64,000 nucleotides of DNA from Winogradskyella ludwigii (GTDB lineage: Bacteria > Bacteroidota > Bacteroidia > Flavobacteriales > Flavobacteriaceae): NCBI RefSeq assembly GCF_013403985.1, contig NZ_JABFDF010000006.1, positions 186,001 to 250,000 of the forward strand, given 5' to 3'. The translations under genes and the position numbers were made by a program. Positions within the stretch are counted from its first letter, which is position 1. Each line of letters starts with the position of its first letter. The notes under the pieces were generated by a model. That model was given only the letters and a program-made list of their open reading frames with translations. It ran no database searches and had not been told where the DNA came from. This document shows positions 7,011 through 16,409 of the stretch, piece after piece.

Positions 7011-9170
7011 TTAATTAATTTTTACATCTAGCTGACTAAATAAAAACGAATACTTGTGGGTGAGCTCCTGAGTAAAATCATGATCATTTAATGCTCCACC
7101 ATGACCTGTACCTTTAACCGTATAAATTTCATACAACGAATCATCACTTCCTTTTTCTTGTAAATTTGCTAAAAACTTATAAGAATGAAATGGTGGAACT
7201 CTATCATCATTCTCTCCTACGATAAGTAAAACATTAGGATACTTTGTACCCACTTTCATATTATGGATTGGTGAGTAAGATTTGAGGTTAGCATAATCTA
7301 AAGAATCGGTTACAGTACCAAATTCATTAACATTAGTATTTGCAGAACCGATAGTAAACTTCTCAAAACGCAACATATCATAAACTCCTGCTTCGGCTAT
7401 TGCTGCTTTAAACAATTCAGGTCTTTGGGTAATTGCAGCTCCAACAAGTAAACCTCCATGCGATGCACCATTTATAGCTAATCTTTCACTATTTGTATAG
7501 TTTTCTGAAATAAGATATTCTGCAGCCGAAATAAAATCGTCAATTGTATTTTGCTTTTTTAGTCGTCTTCCTTCAAGACTCCATTCTGTACCATTAGCTC
7601 CACCTCCTCTTACATTTGGTACAGCTAAAATTCCACCATGCAATAACCAAAGAGTTGAAGACTCATCAAAGAAAGGTTTTACTGTAGTTCCATAACCTCC
7701 ATAGCCATAAATTAACGTCGGATTATTGCCATCGAGTTTTGTGTCTTTAGCACAAGTAATATACATGGGCACTTCTGTACCATCTTTAGAAGTGTACTTT
7801 ACATATCTAGTTTCTAAACTTTCTGCATCATAAGGCACGGTTAAAACTTGAGCTGGCTTAAACGTAAGATCTGAGAGTGATAATTGATACCAAAGGTCAG
7901 GGTGAAAAAATGAAGACACACTAAAAATCGTATGTTTTGCATTATCTTCTCTCTCATAAAGGTAATTTATTTCTTTACCTTCAGGAAAATCAATTGTTCT
8001 TAAAAGCTGTCCTTTCAAATCAAAAATCATAGCTAAATTTTTTCCTTCATTGGTGTACATACATGCAATCTTGCCTTTGCCTAATTTATTTACCGCTGTT
8101 AATCTAGAATCATACTCTGGTATAAATTCCGATACTTTATTTAATTGTGTAATATCTGCTTGTAATACTCTTCCATTTGGAGCTTCCCAATTGGTCTTTA
8201 AAAAAACGGTGTCACCTTGGGATTCTTCTATACTAACATAAATAGAATCAGAATTTGGATACAGTAAAAAATTAGATAAATAAAACGATTCTGGTGTAAT
8301 ATAAGCTACTGACAAAGCTTTAACCGTTTTTCCTCTAACGGTATAATAATGATAAAAAAACACCTTATCATTTAATTTAAAATAACGGAATGAATTCGTT
8401 CCTGTAACATCTGGATTTTGATATAACATTTTATCTTCAGACTGCTTATTTCCTAATTTATGGTAAAACAATTTTTGTCCTTTTGCTTTATCTAGTAATT
8501 CTCTTCCTTCTGCAGGTTTTTCAAATGTATTATAAATAACATTTCTTTTATCCCAGATTAAACCGTAACCTCTTAAGTTTTCTAACTTATCTGAAAGTCG
8601 CTCTCCGGTTAATAAATCAAAAAAATAGGCTTCTGTCCAATCGCTTCCGTTATGCGAGAATTCAATGGCAACTAAATTAAAATCTTCATTTACATATCTA
8701 TTTCTAATACTTACATTATCATCTTTATCTAATCTAAAATCTTTAAGATTTACTAATTTTTTATAGTTTTTATCACCTCTTAAGCGATACATTAAATCAG
8801 AGGAGCGTTTAGACGAAGTGCTTACATGTTTAAACTGATATTTAGACTTTAAACTATCTGCTTTCTCTTGATATGTTTTTTTATCCTTAGCTCTTGTTGC
8901 ATAATACATTGTAGACAATTGAGATTTTAATGCCCACATATTTACATATTTTTTATGTTGCTTATTAGTGAATTTTTGCTGTGAGTCTAACCACCCCTCT
9001 AATCTTGGGTCGTTAGGGTTTTCCATCCATTGGTAAGGATCTTCCACCTTCTCATTAAAATAAACATCTGCAAATGTGTCTTTTGGAGTCTCTGGATAAT
9101 TAAATGTTTTCTGTGCATTACCGAAGAAAACCACACTTAATAGCAACGTAAACAATAAATACTGTTTCAT
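7011..9170 (-). CDS. Secreted prolyl oligopeptidase family serine peptidase (S9A)
   Basis: A 719-residue peptidase with a signal peptide (hydrophobic residues 4-19, FFGNAQ), so it acts in the periplasm or outside the cell. Residues about 30-430 form the N-terminal beta-propeller, which begins with the family's YPETPKDTFADVYFNEKVEDPYQWME region. The C-terminal alpha/beta-hydrolase carries the catalytic Ser570 (NGASHGG), an Asp at 655/656 (ENDDRVPP) and His690 (GTGHGG). Prolyl oligopeptidases cleave short peptides after proline. It stands alone, with about 130-160 non-coding bases either side. Confidence 0.95.
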   Translation of the reverse strand: MKQYLLFTLLLSVVFFGNAQKTFNYPETPKDTFADVYFNEKVEDPYQWMENPNDPRLEGWLDSQQKFTNKQHKKYVNMWALKSQLSTMYYATRAKDKKTYQEKADSLKSKYQFKHVSTSSKRSSDLMYRLRGDKNYKKLVNLKDFRLDKDDNVSIRNRYVNEDFNLVAIEFSHNGSDWTEAYFFDLLTGERLSDKLENLRGYGLIWDKRNVIYNTFEKPAEGRELLDKAKGQKLFYHKLGNKQSEDKMLYQNPDVTGTNSFRYFKLNDKVFFYHYYTVRGKTVKALSVAYITPESFYLSNFLLYPNSDSIYVSIEESQGDTVFLKTNWEAPNGRVLQADITQLNKVSEFIPEYDSRLTAVNKLGKGKIACMYTNEGKNLAMIFDLKGQLLRTIDFPEGKEINYLYEREDNAKHTIFSVSSFFHPDLWYQLSLSDLTFKPAQVLTVPYDAESLETRYVKYTSKDGTEVPMYITCAKDTKLDGNNPTLIYGYGGYGTTVKPFFDESSTLWLLHGGILAVPNVRGGGANGTEWSLEGRRLKKQNTIDDFISAAEYLISENYTNSERLAINGASHGGLLVGAAITQRPELFKAAIAEAGVYDMLRFEKFTIGSANTNVNEFGTVTDSLDYANLKSYSPIHNMKVGTKYPNVLLIVGENDDRVPPFHSYKFLANLQEKGSDDSLYEIYTVKGTGHGGALNDHDFTQELTHKYSFLFSQLDVKIN

Positions 9171-9328
9171 TTATATTTTTTAAATTTTAAAACTTAAATA
9201 TAAATTTAATTTTCAGTCTATGGTGAAAAAAAACAGCTAAATCTCATTGCTCATAAAAACCTATAACTATGTAATTAAATAATTAACAGCAAAAAAACGC
9301 TTCGCAAGAAATTTCATTAAAACTAGTC

Positions 9329-10366
9329 CTACTTTTTATGTTTAAACTTGTAACCAAAAGCCAACTTTGCTTTTGAAAGATTTAAGCGGTACTTATTATC
9401 GTAGTCAAAATCTGTAGCATACAATCCATTACTATAGGTTAAACTCACATAGTACTGTTTAAGATTATAGGCTAAACCCACTAAAAAATCTAATTTATAA
9501 ATCATTGGATTAGAGGGAATGTAGCCTCCATCTTTTAAGGTGATTTTTTTGTGTGTTATTCCAATTCCAGGCATTACATTTAAGGTCGCCGTAATGTTTT
9601 CTGGAAGTTTATAATAAGAGACAAATCCGGCTAAAACACCAATAGCAACAGATTGATACCTTTTAATATTAGCTTCTTCGTTAAAATAAGAACTGGATTC
9701 TTCAGAAAGAATACTGGAATCCGCTGAGAAATAATCAAAACCACCAAACAGCCCTAAACCTCCCGTTATAAACACATTTTCATGTTCTTTTTCAGACAAG
9801 CCCGCTTTTAATAGTGAATAAGAAAACTCTACGTTATCTAAAGTATGTAAGTAGTTAAAACCAATATTAATAGAACGTAAGTCTGATCTAAAAACATAAG
9901 GTTCATTAAAATTATTCTTCGCCTCAAATCCTTTATACGTTTGTGCATAGACGTTCACAAAATGTTTCTTTTTTAAAATCGTAGTTCCTTGTAAATCAAA
10001 TCGTCTAGTTTCCTCTTTATTTGGATTTTTAAGATTAAAAGCGAGGTCTAATATTAGTTTTTTATTAGCAAAACCAAACCCTAAACCATGTTTATTGTTA
10101 GGCACAAACTTTAATCTAGAACCGTGATTTTTAAGACTGAATTTATTGACTTTATAATTGGTTAAAATGCGAATAGAATAATTTTCAATATCTCTATCTA
10201 CAAGCAAAGAATCTATGTCATCAAAGTTTTGAGAACTCAGAGATAACGTAAACACACCAAAACTTAAAAGAAAAACAAGCTTTAACACTAAACTCTTTTC
10301 AAAAACATGCTGTTTTGTCAAATGATATATAATTAGATTCATATTTTTACAAAAGCTAAAATACAT
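9329..10366 (-). CDS. Hypothetical exported protein, probably outer-membrane beta-barrel
   Basis: No family recognised with certainty. The 345-residue protein has an N-terminal hydrophobic stretch (LKLVFLLSFGVFTLSLSSQ) and then alternating hydrophobic/polar strands with many aromatic ends and a C-terminal FGYKFKHKK, a pattern typical of outer-membrane barrels. The segment FDLQGTTILKKKHFVNVYAQTYKGFEA resembles flavobacterial DUF4421 proteins, which is my best guess. The first ATG leaves only 16 bases to the divergent rdgB start, so the second ATG at 10342 or a later one may be the real start. Function unknown. Confidence 0.65.
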   Translation of the reverse strand: MYFSFCKNMNLIIYHLTKQHVFEKSLVLKLVFLLSFGVFTLSLSSQNFDDIDSLLVDRDIENYSIRILTNYKVNKFSLKNHGSRLKFVPNNKHGLGFGFANKKLILDLAFNLKNPNKEETRRFDLQGTTILKKKHFVNVYAQTYKGFEAKNNFNEPYVFRSDLRSINIGFNYLHTLDNVEFSYSLLKAGLSEKEHENVFITGGLGLFGGFDYFSADSSILSEESSSYFNEEANIKRYQSVAIGVLAGFVSYYKLPENITATLNVMPGIGITHKKITLKDGGYIPSNPMIYKLDFLVGLAYNLKQYYVSLTYSNGLYATDFDYDNKYRLNLSKAKLAFGYKFKHKK

Positions 10367-10382
10367 TAATTAAGAATATACT

Positions 10383-10955
10383 ATGCAACTTGTCTTCGCT
10401 ACAAATAACTTAAATAAAATAAAAGAAGTTCAAGCTATTATGCCACAACATATTAAACTTCTAAGTTTAAAAGATATTGCTTGTAATGAAGACATCCCTG
10501 AAACACAAGCGACCATAGAAGGCAATGCCATACAAAAAGCAGAATATCTTAAAAAACATTACGGTTATGATTGTTTTGCAGATGATACAGGTTTAGAGGT
10601 TCATGCGCTTAACGGAGAACCTGGAGTTTACTCTGCTCGTTATGCTGGTCCTCAGCGCAATGCAGAAGACAATACTAATAAGTTACTAACTGAACTTAAA
10701 GATAAACCCAATAGAAACGCTCAGTTTAAAACCGTAATTGCTTTACACATTAATGGGGAACTTCACACCTTTACTGGTATTTGTAAAGGCGAAATAACGA
10801 AAGAAAGACACGGTGAAGGTGGTTTTGGCTACGATCCTATTTTTAAAGCGGAAGCAAGTGACAAAACATTTGCTGAAATTTCTTTGGAAGAAAAAAACAA
10901 CATTGGACACCGAGGAAAAGCAGTTACTCAATTAATTGCATTTCTCAACAAATAA
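10383..10955 (+). CDS. rdgB: Non-canonical purine NTP pyrophosphatase (RdgB/HAM1/Ham1p family)
   Basis: House-cleaning enzyme that hydrolyses dITP, ITP and XTP to the monophosphates and pyrophosphate, keeping deaminated purines out of nucleic acids. The 190-residue protein has the family signatures in order: FATNNLNKIKEVQ near the N-terminus, FADDTGLEVHALNGEPGVYSAR (metal-binding acidic residues), and GGFGYDPIF with a late HRGKAV. Length and start are normal. It is divergent from the outer-membrane-like gene with almost no promoter space between the annotated starts, so at least one transcript probably starts inside the neighbouring reading frame or that frame's start is wrong. Confidence 0.96.
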   Translation: MQLVFATNNLNKIKEVQAIMPQHIKLLSLKDIACNEDIPETQATIEGNAIQKAEYLKKHYGYDCFADDTGLEVHALNGEPGVYSARYAGPQRNAEDNTNKLLTELKDKPNRNAQFKTVIALHINGELHTFTGICKGEITKERHGEGGFGYDPIFKAEASDKTFAEISLEEKNNIGHRGKAVTQLIAFLNK

Positions 10956-11119
10956 TTCGATAACTACTGCAAAAATTAGATTTAAACTATTATCCGATTT
11001 TTAGCAAACACCGACTTAAACTCTAGAAGAAACCACCTGTTTTAACGCTCTTTTTTGTAACAAACAAATTCTAAAACAAGCTCTAAAGTCAATGAGAATA
11101 AGTATTTTTATAATATAAA

Positions 11120-11149
11120 TTGATTATCCAAATAATTAACGTACCTTTG
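11120..11149 (+). promoter_or_regulatory. Bacteroidota-type promoter for the DEAD-box helicase gene
   Basis: TTG at 11120-11122 and TACCTTTG at 11142-11149 with 19 bases between, matching the TTG-N(19-22)-TAnnTTTG form. Transcription should start near 11155, leaving an untranslated leader of about 130 bases before the helicase ATG. Confidence 0.7.
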
Positions 11150-11154
11150 CACCT

Positions 11155-11288
11155 TGCAAAAATTCCAAGATAGAATTTTGTAAATTCCTCAGAGTGAGGA
11201 TGTGTTACCTAGAAGTTTAAGTGTTTAGTATGTCGATTCGCTTCTTTTGTAACACCAACAGAACATAATCGAATACATATACTCAAGA
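11155..11288 (+). promoter_or_regulatory. Structured 5' leader of the DEAD-box helicase mRNA
   Basis: The 10956-11288 gap holds the promoter and this leader; I see no gene in it. Predicted pairings: GTGTTAC 11202-11208 with GTAACAC 11249-11255, extended by AGAAG 11211-11215 with CTTCT 11241-11245, and a small hairpin CCTCA/TGAGG at 11187-11199. An alternative ATTCG/CGAAT pairing (11236-11240 with about 11270-11274) could compete with the long stem near the start codon. Long structured leaders are usual for cold-induced RNA helicase genes, so temperature-dependent control is a reasonable guess. Confidence 0.5.
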
Positions 11289-13187
11289 ATGAGCACATTC
11301 CAAGAACTCGGTCTTAATGAAGACCTTTTACACGCTATTACGGATTTAGGTTTTGAAAAACCAAGTGAAGTCCAACAAAAAGCAATTCCCCTTTTATTAG
11401 AAGAAGACATAGATTTAGTGGCTTTAGCACAAACTGGTACTGGGAAAACTGCAGCATTTGGATTTCCAATGTTAGCAAAAATAGATATGGATAGCAGAAC
11501 CACACAAGGTTTAATCTTATCTCCAACTCGTGAACTTTGTTTACAAATCACCAACGAATTAAAACTTTACGGTAAATATTGCAAAGGACTAAATGTAGTT
11601 GCCATTTATGGTGGTGCAAGTATTAGCGACCAAGCAAGAGCTGTAAAAAGAGGAGCGCAAATTATTGTAGCAACTCCAGGACGTATGAAAGATATGATTA
11701 GCCGTAGAATGGTTGACATTTCTAAAATACAATACAGCGTTTTAGATGAAGCTGATGAGATGCTAAACATGGGTTTTAAAGAAGATATCACAGATATTCT
11801 TTCTCATACACCTGAAGACAAAAACACGTGGTTGTTTTCTGCAACGATGCCTAGAGAAGTGGCAACGATAGCAAAAAAATTCATGTTAGACCCTACGGAA
11901 ATTACAGTAGGTAACAAAAATGAAAGTACCAATAACGTTTCTCACGAATATTATTTAGTAAACGCAAGGGATCGTTACCAAGCGATGAAACGTTTGGCAG
12001 ATGCAAATCCAGAAATTTTCTCTGTAATTTTCTGTCGTACAAAAAGAGACACTCAAAAAGTAGCCGAACTTTTAATTGAAGATGGTTATTCTGCTGGAGC
12101 TTTGCATGGAGATTTAAGCCAAAATCAGCGAGATATCGTAATGAAATCTTTCAGAAGCAGGCAAATACAAATGTTAGTAGCAACAGATGTTGCAGCTCGT
12201 GGAATTGATGTAGATGATATTACACACGTAATTCATTATCAATTACCTGATGAACCAGAAATTTACACACACAGATCTGGTAGAACTGGTCGTGCTGGTA
12301 AAACAGGTATCTCAATGGTCATTGTTTCTAAAAGTGAAGTTAGAAAGATTAAAGGTATTGAGCGTATTATTAAAAAACAGTTTGAGAAGAAAGATATTCC
12401 TTCTGGAGGTGATATTGTTGAAGTACAATTAATGGCTTTAGCAAATAAAGTACATGTTACAGAAACGAATCACGAAATTGATAAGCATTTAGAAAGTATA
12501 AACGAATTATTTGCAGATACTGATAAAGAAGAACTTATCAAGAAATTCTTTTCTGCAGAATTTAACCGTTTCTTCAACTATTACCAAAAATCGAAAGATT
12601 TAGGTGTTGTAGACTCTAGAGGTTCAGATAGAGATGGTGGACGTGACTATGGAAAACAATCTAACGATTCTCGCTTCTTCATTAACGTAGGTAGTAAAGA
12701 TGGTTTTGATTGGATGAAGATGAAAGACTTCTTAAAAGAACAATTAGAATTAGGACGTGACGATGTTTTTAAGGTAGATGTAAAAGAGAGTTTTTCTTTC
12801 TTTAATACAGAAAAAGCATTACAAGAAAAGATACTTGCATTCTTTACGGATTACAAATACGAAGGTCGTTTTGTAAATGTTGAAGTTAGTGAAGATAGAG
12901 GTGGCGGAAGAAATCGTGGTGGCCGAAGTGGCGGAAGAAGCCGTGGTGGTAACGAAAGACGTTCTTCAGGAGGTGGAGGTCGCAGACGCGCTGATAGCCC
13001 AAGAGGAGAAAGACGCTCTTCAGGAGGTTCTGGGAACAGAACTGACAGAAGACGTTCAGACGATTCTCGTTCTAGTGATCGTGGAGACAGAAGATCTAGC
13101 GATTCTAGTAGAGGAGATAGACGTTCTTCATCTTCAGAATCTAGCGGAGGTTCAGATAGACCAAGACGTTCTAGACGTAGAGACTAA
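11289..13187 (+). CDS. DEAD-box ATP-dependent RNA helicase (DeaD/CsdA-like) with RGG/RS-rich tail
   Basis: A 632-residue RNA helicase acting in ribosome assembly or mRNA decay. All core motifs are present: Q motif around FEKPSEVQQKAIP, Walker A AQTGTGKT, PTRE, DEAD box (VLDEADEM), SAT, and motif VI HRSGRTGRAG. Residues about 455-540 form a DbpA-like RNA-binding domain (FFINVGSKDGFDW...). The last ~90 residues are a low-complexity tail of Gly, Arg, Ser and Asp (RGG and RSSGG units), probably disordered and RNA-binding. The tail's composition opens a long spurious frame at 12877-13203. A terminator follows the stop. Confidence 0.96.
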   Translation: MSTFQELGLNEDLLHAITDLGFEKPSEVQQKAIPLLLEEDIDLVALAQTGTGKTAAFGFPMLAKIDMDSRTTQGLILSPTRELCLQITNELKLYGKYCKGLNVVAIYGGASISDQARAVKRGAQIIVATPGRMKDMISRRMVDISKIQYSVLDEADEMLNMGFKEDITDILSHTPEDKNTWLFSATMPREVATIAKKFMLDPTEITVGNKNESTNNVSHEYYLVNARDRYQAMKRLADANPEIFSVIFCRTKRDTQKVAELLIEDGYSAGALHGDLSQNQRDIVMKSFRSRQIQMLVATDVAARGIDVDDITHVIHYQLPDEPEIYTHRSGRTGRAGKTGISMVIVSKSEVRKIKGIERIIKKQFEKKDIPSGGDIVEVQLMALANKVHVTETNHEIDKHLESINELFADTDKEELIKKFFSAEFNRFFNYYQKSKDLGVVDSRGSDRDGGRDYGKQSNDSRFFINVGSKDGFDWMKMKDFLKEQLELGRDDVFKVDVKESFSFFNTEKALQEKILAFFTDYKYEGRFVNVEVSEDRGGGRNRGGRSGGRSRGGNERRSSGGGGRRRADSPRGERRSSGGSGNRTDRRRSDDSRSSDRGDRRSSDSSRGDRRSSSSESSGGSDRPRRSRRRD

Positions 13188-13218
13188 ACTGTATTTGCAG
13201 TAAAATATAAAACTTTTA

Positions 13219-13261
13219 AAAACCAAAATTTAGAGAACAATCTCTCAGTTTTGGTTTTTTT
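13219..13261 (+). terminator. Rho-independent terminator of the helicase gene
   Basis: AAAACCAAAA (13219-13228) pairs with TTTTGGTTTT (13249-13258), enclosing a smaller AGAGA/TCTCT hairpin, followed by a run of T. It lies 30 bases after the stop codon. Confidence 0.8.
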
Positions 13262-13374
13262 ATACCCATACGGTAAACTTATACTTAGAAATAAAAGTTA
13301 ATTTTACGTCAAAAATAAACGAGCAGCCCTTAAAATACGTTTTGTTTATTATATTTACATCGTAACAAACTTAC

Positions 13375-14172
13375 ATGCGATATCTACTTATTTTAATTTT
13401 CAGCTTGACTGCTGCTCTAGGCTATAGTCAAGACAGTACTTCTACTACAGCAATTACCAAGGTTAAAGGAACTTTAATTAGTACTACAACCAACCTACCA
13501 CTTAGCGAAGCTAATATTGTAAATATTAACCAAGTTGTTGGAACTGCAACAAACGATGATGGCCTTTTTGAAATTAGAGCTAAAGTCAACGATACTTTAC
13601 ACTTATCTTACATTGGTTATAAATCCATCAAAGTACGTGTGACTAATGATTGGTTAAAATTTGGGAATACTGAAATTGGAATGACCGAATTAGCTCTAGC
13701 ACTAGAAGAAGTAACCGTAAAGCAATTACAATTAACAGGCTATTTAGAAGTAGATATGAACCAAGTTCCTGTAACGTCTAATAACCGTTATCGAATTTCT
13801 GGATTACCTGGTCAAGGTTATGAAGCTGGTAAACCTAATATTGCTACCAAAGTTCTTGGAGCCATTTTTAATCCTGCAGATTTCTTATATAATATGTTTG
13901 GCCGCAAGCCTAATGAAATGCATAAGCTTAAGAAAATGAAAAAGGATGACGAAATTAGAAACCAACTTGCTAAGCGTTTTGATAGAGAAATGTTATTGGT
14001 TTTATTACAAGTTACCAAATATGATTTAGATGAAATAGTTAACCAATGTAACTATTCTAAAGATTTTATAAACACAGCAAATGACCTTCAAATTTTGGAT
14101 GCCATTAGTGAATGTTACGAAGAATACAAAGTTATAAAACGAAGTAAAGAGCGGAAAAGCAGTAAGGATTAA
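13375..14172 (+). CDS. Exported carboxypeptidase-regulatory-like domain protein
   Basis: A 265-residue protein with a signal peptide (RYLLILIFSLTAALGYSQ). Residues about 28-110 are a CarboxypepD_reg-like beta-sandwich: VKGTLISTTTNLPLSEANIVNINQ, then GTATNDDGLFEIRA and DTLHLSYIGYKS, the same module that precedes plugs in SusC-type receptors. The remaining 150 residues are charged and helical (KLKKMKKDDEIRNQLAKRF) with no known domain. No receptor barrel follows, so it is a stand-alone periplasmic or outer-membrane-associated protein of unknown role. This architecture is common in Flavobacteriaceae. Confidence 0.8.
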   Translation: MRYLLILIFSLTAALGYSQDSTSTTAITKVKGTLISTTTNLPLSEANIVNINQVVGTATNDDGLFEIRAKVNDTLHLSYIGYKSIKVRVTNDWLKFGNTEIGMTELALALEEVTVKQLQLTGYLEVDMNQVPVTSNNRYRISGLPGQGYEAGKPNIATKVLGAIFNPADFLYNMFGRKPNEMHKLKKMKKDDEIRNQLAKRFDREMLLVLLQVTKYDLDEIVNQCNYSKDFINTANDLQILDAISECYEEYKVIKRSKERKSSKD

Positions 14173-14299
14173 AGCTTATTTTACAAGTCTAATTTTTCCA
14201 CCTACAACTTTTATCCTATCAAATTAAATCTACACAACTATAAATCAATAAGAAATTAAAGAGTCACATTATTGTGAAATATAAATTTTAAAAAAATCT

Positions 14300-15550
14300 T
14301 TATTTCTCATTATATACAAGGGAATCCCTTTTTTCGTTGATGATATGATAGCTTCCATATTCTGCGGTTCGGACAATTACCTGAATACGATCATTAAAAA
14401 ACACTACTTTTATCTCATCAATATTTGCATATACTGCATCTTCTTTCGTAATTTTCTTTCTCCCAAATCTACCTTTTATTAAGGTATTACTAATTATTCC
14501 TTGGTTTAATTTATAAGTTGGTTGATTTTTAATAGCGCAGCTAAACGTCATTATTAGCCTTGGTGTATTATCTACAGCAAACTGAATCGCTACGTTATGG
14601 ATAGGTAACTCTATATAATCCTCTTCACTAACTATAAGTTCCTTTGTATCAGAGTCAACAAGCTCTATAAAGGATTTAGAAAACTTAATAGCACCACCGT
14701 TTTTTAGACCTAAATTTAGTTTGTAACTCATCATCTCATCTAAATAAGCTTTATAATCACTATTACCATAACCTACAAATTTTGAATAAAACTTATTTAA
14801 TGCTTCATCTGTTAAGGCATTATTCTTCTTCTTTATATAAGTATAATAGATTAAATCTAAAATCTCATTATACGTATTTTTCTTAGTTAGCCTTCTTGCA
14901 AATTCTCTTATATATTCATTTTCATCAATAGGAAATTCTAAGGCCGTGTTTTGCGTTTCATTTATTTGTTTGATAAATACTACTACTGCACTTTCATCTT
15001 TTTTATAATCGTATTCTACAAAGTTATTTATTGTATGTGCAATGACTTGCCCTAACGAAAGCCCATAAACATAAGTACCAGCTTCAAAATAAGAACGTTG
15101 GTCATAATCAAAAGATTTTACAAAATCTTCATTACAATAATTAGCAATATCTAATTCACATTCAGTGTAAAATGAATACTTATTTCTTGTTAAGTTTTTT
15201 GTAAGTTTTCGCTTAAAACCTACAGGTGAGAAAACGACCTTTTCATCATATAATTGAATATTAATACCATTACCATCATCATGCACTACTAAAGGAACAA
15301 AACCCGAACTGTTTCTAGACGACATACTATAACCACCAAAACTAAAGAATAAGTTTTCAAGGCTTTTATCCATCCATTCTGTTATGTTAGAAATATCTTT
15401 TCTATCTTCTCTAATAATTGTTGAAGCATCGCAAAACTCTTCCAGCACTTCTAACGCAGATTCGTAACCTTGCTGACTATAAACGCAAAAGTGAATGCTC
15501 CACGAAACAATGAAAAAGAAATATACTTTGTATTTAAATGTAAAATTCAT
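14300..15550 (-). CDS. Hypothetical exported protein downstream of a MORN-repeat protein
   Basis: Not recognised. The 416-residue protein has an N-terminal signal peptide (YFFFIVSWSIHFCVYSQ) and then a soluble mixed alpha/beta sequence without transmembrane segments. It begins three bases after the stop of the YwqK/MORN gene on the same strand, so the two are surely co-transcribed and may act together. Nothing in it suggests an enzyme. Confidence 0.7.
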   Translation of the reverse strand: MNFTFKYKVYFFFIVSWSIHFCVYSQQGYESALEVLEEFCDASTIIREDRKDISNITEWMDKSLENLFFSFGGYSMSSRNSSGFVPLVVHDDGNGINIQLYDEKVVFSPVGFKRKLTKNLTRNKYSFYTECELDIANYCNEDFVKSFDYDQRSYFEAGTYVYGLSLGQVIAHTINNFVEYDYKKDESAVVVFIKQINETQNTALEFPIDENEYIREFARRLTKKNTYNEILDLIYYTYIKKKNNALTDEALNKFYSKFVGYGNSDYKAYLDEMMSYKLNLGLKNGGAIKFSKSFIELVDSDTKELIVSEEDYIELPIHNVAIQFAVDNTPRLIMTFSCAIKNQPTYKLNQGIISNTLIKGRFGRKKITKEDAVYANIDEIKVVFFNDRIQVIVRTAEYGSYHIINEKRDSLVYNEK

Positions 15551-15553
15551 ATT

Positions 15554-16357
15554 TTAATTTCTATGATAAGTTCTTCTTCCACCTTTCATTTCGTAAGTAC
15601 GCTTTATATTGCCCTTATCATCATATTCATAATAAGTGCCATTACCATTTTTTAATGTGCCTTTATCTAAAGAATTTCCGTCTACATCATTCATTACAAT
15701 AACAGTAATTAACTTACCATCATCGTCATATTGTATACTAGACTTTACAATTCCATTTTCATAATAAGTTGTGTGTTTACCAGAATAATGGTTTGATTTA
15801 TAAACGGTTTTTAGTTTTACTTGTCCATTTTCAAAATAGGATACTTGTTTCCCATCTAATCTGTCTTTCTTATAATTTTTAATTTCTTTAATGTTTCCAT
15901 CTCTATTATAAGTCGTGTATTTGCCATCTTTTTTTCCTTGTTTATAGTTTACTTTACTCATAATTTTCCCACTATCACTATAATAATTTACGGCCTCACC
16001 ATTCTTTGCATAACCCACAAAGCGCGTCAATGATCTTATAAAACCATCTTTATTGTAATTTACTTCTATTCTCTTAGTGCCTTTTTTAGAGTATTTTGTT
16101 TTTTTATTAATTGTACCATTTTTATAATATTCAATAACCTCACCAGTGATATAATCATCCTTGAATACTTCTTTTTTCAACAACTGATTATTATCAAAAT
16201 AATATGTCCAAGTACCAACTCGATCCCAGTTTTCATTATAAAATTCTTGGCTACTAAGGTTTCCGTTTTCGTGAAAAAACTCTAGACATTCGGTTTGAGC
16301 AAATAGAAAATTTGAAAATAGAAATATTACAATTAGTATAGAAGTTTGACAACGCAT
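15554..16357 (-). CDS. Exported MORN-repeat protein of the YwqK family
   Basis: A 267-residue protein made mainly of MORN/YwqK-type repeats: units such as EYYKNGTINKKTKYSKKG, TTYNRDGNIKEIKNYKKD and SYFENGQVKLKTVYK, each about 23 residues, around ten in all. I chose the ATG at 16357, which gives a clean signal peptide (SILIVIFLFSNFLFAQ); an earlier ATG at 16423 would overlap the upstream methylase gene by 14 bases and give no better N-terminus. The family is often labelled 'toxin-antitoxin system YwqK antitoxin' but exported Bacteroidota members have no shown toxin link. It forms an operon with the unknown protein that follows. Confidence 0.85.
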   Translation of the reverse strand: MRCQTSILIVIFLFSNFLFAQTECLEFFHENGNLSSQEFYNENWDRVGTWTYYFDNNQLLKKEVFKDDYITGEVIEYYKNGTINKKTKYSKKGTKRIEVNYNKDGFIRSLTRFVGYAKNGEAVNYYSDSGKIMSKVNYKQGKKDGKYTTYNRDGNIKEIKNYKKDRLDGKQVSYFENGQVKLKTVYKSNHYSGKHTTYYENGIVKSSIQYDDDGKLITVIVMNDVDGNSLDKGTLKNGNGTYYEYDDKGNIKRTYEMKGGRRTYHRN

Positions 16358-16409
16358 CCGAGAAGTAAAGATTATAAATTTTATTAGCAAGAATTCAAAA
16401 TTACAAAAA

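Noticed and set aside
12877..13203. A 108-residue frame inside the RNA helicase gene
   Set aside because: It is a product of the repetitive Gly/Arg tail read in another phase and has no domain of its own.
15554..16357. Reading the MORN/YwqK gene as a toxin-antitoxin antitoxin
   Set aside because: It has an export signal and its only neighbour is also exported; no toxin is present. The label is a naming habit for the family.
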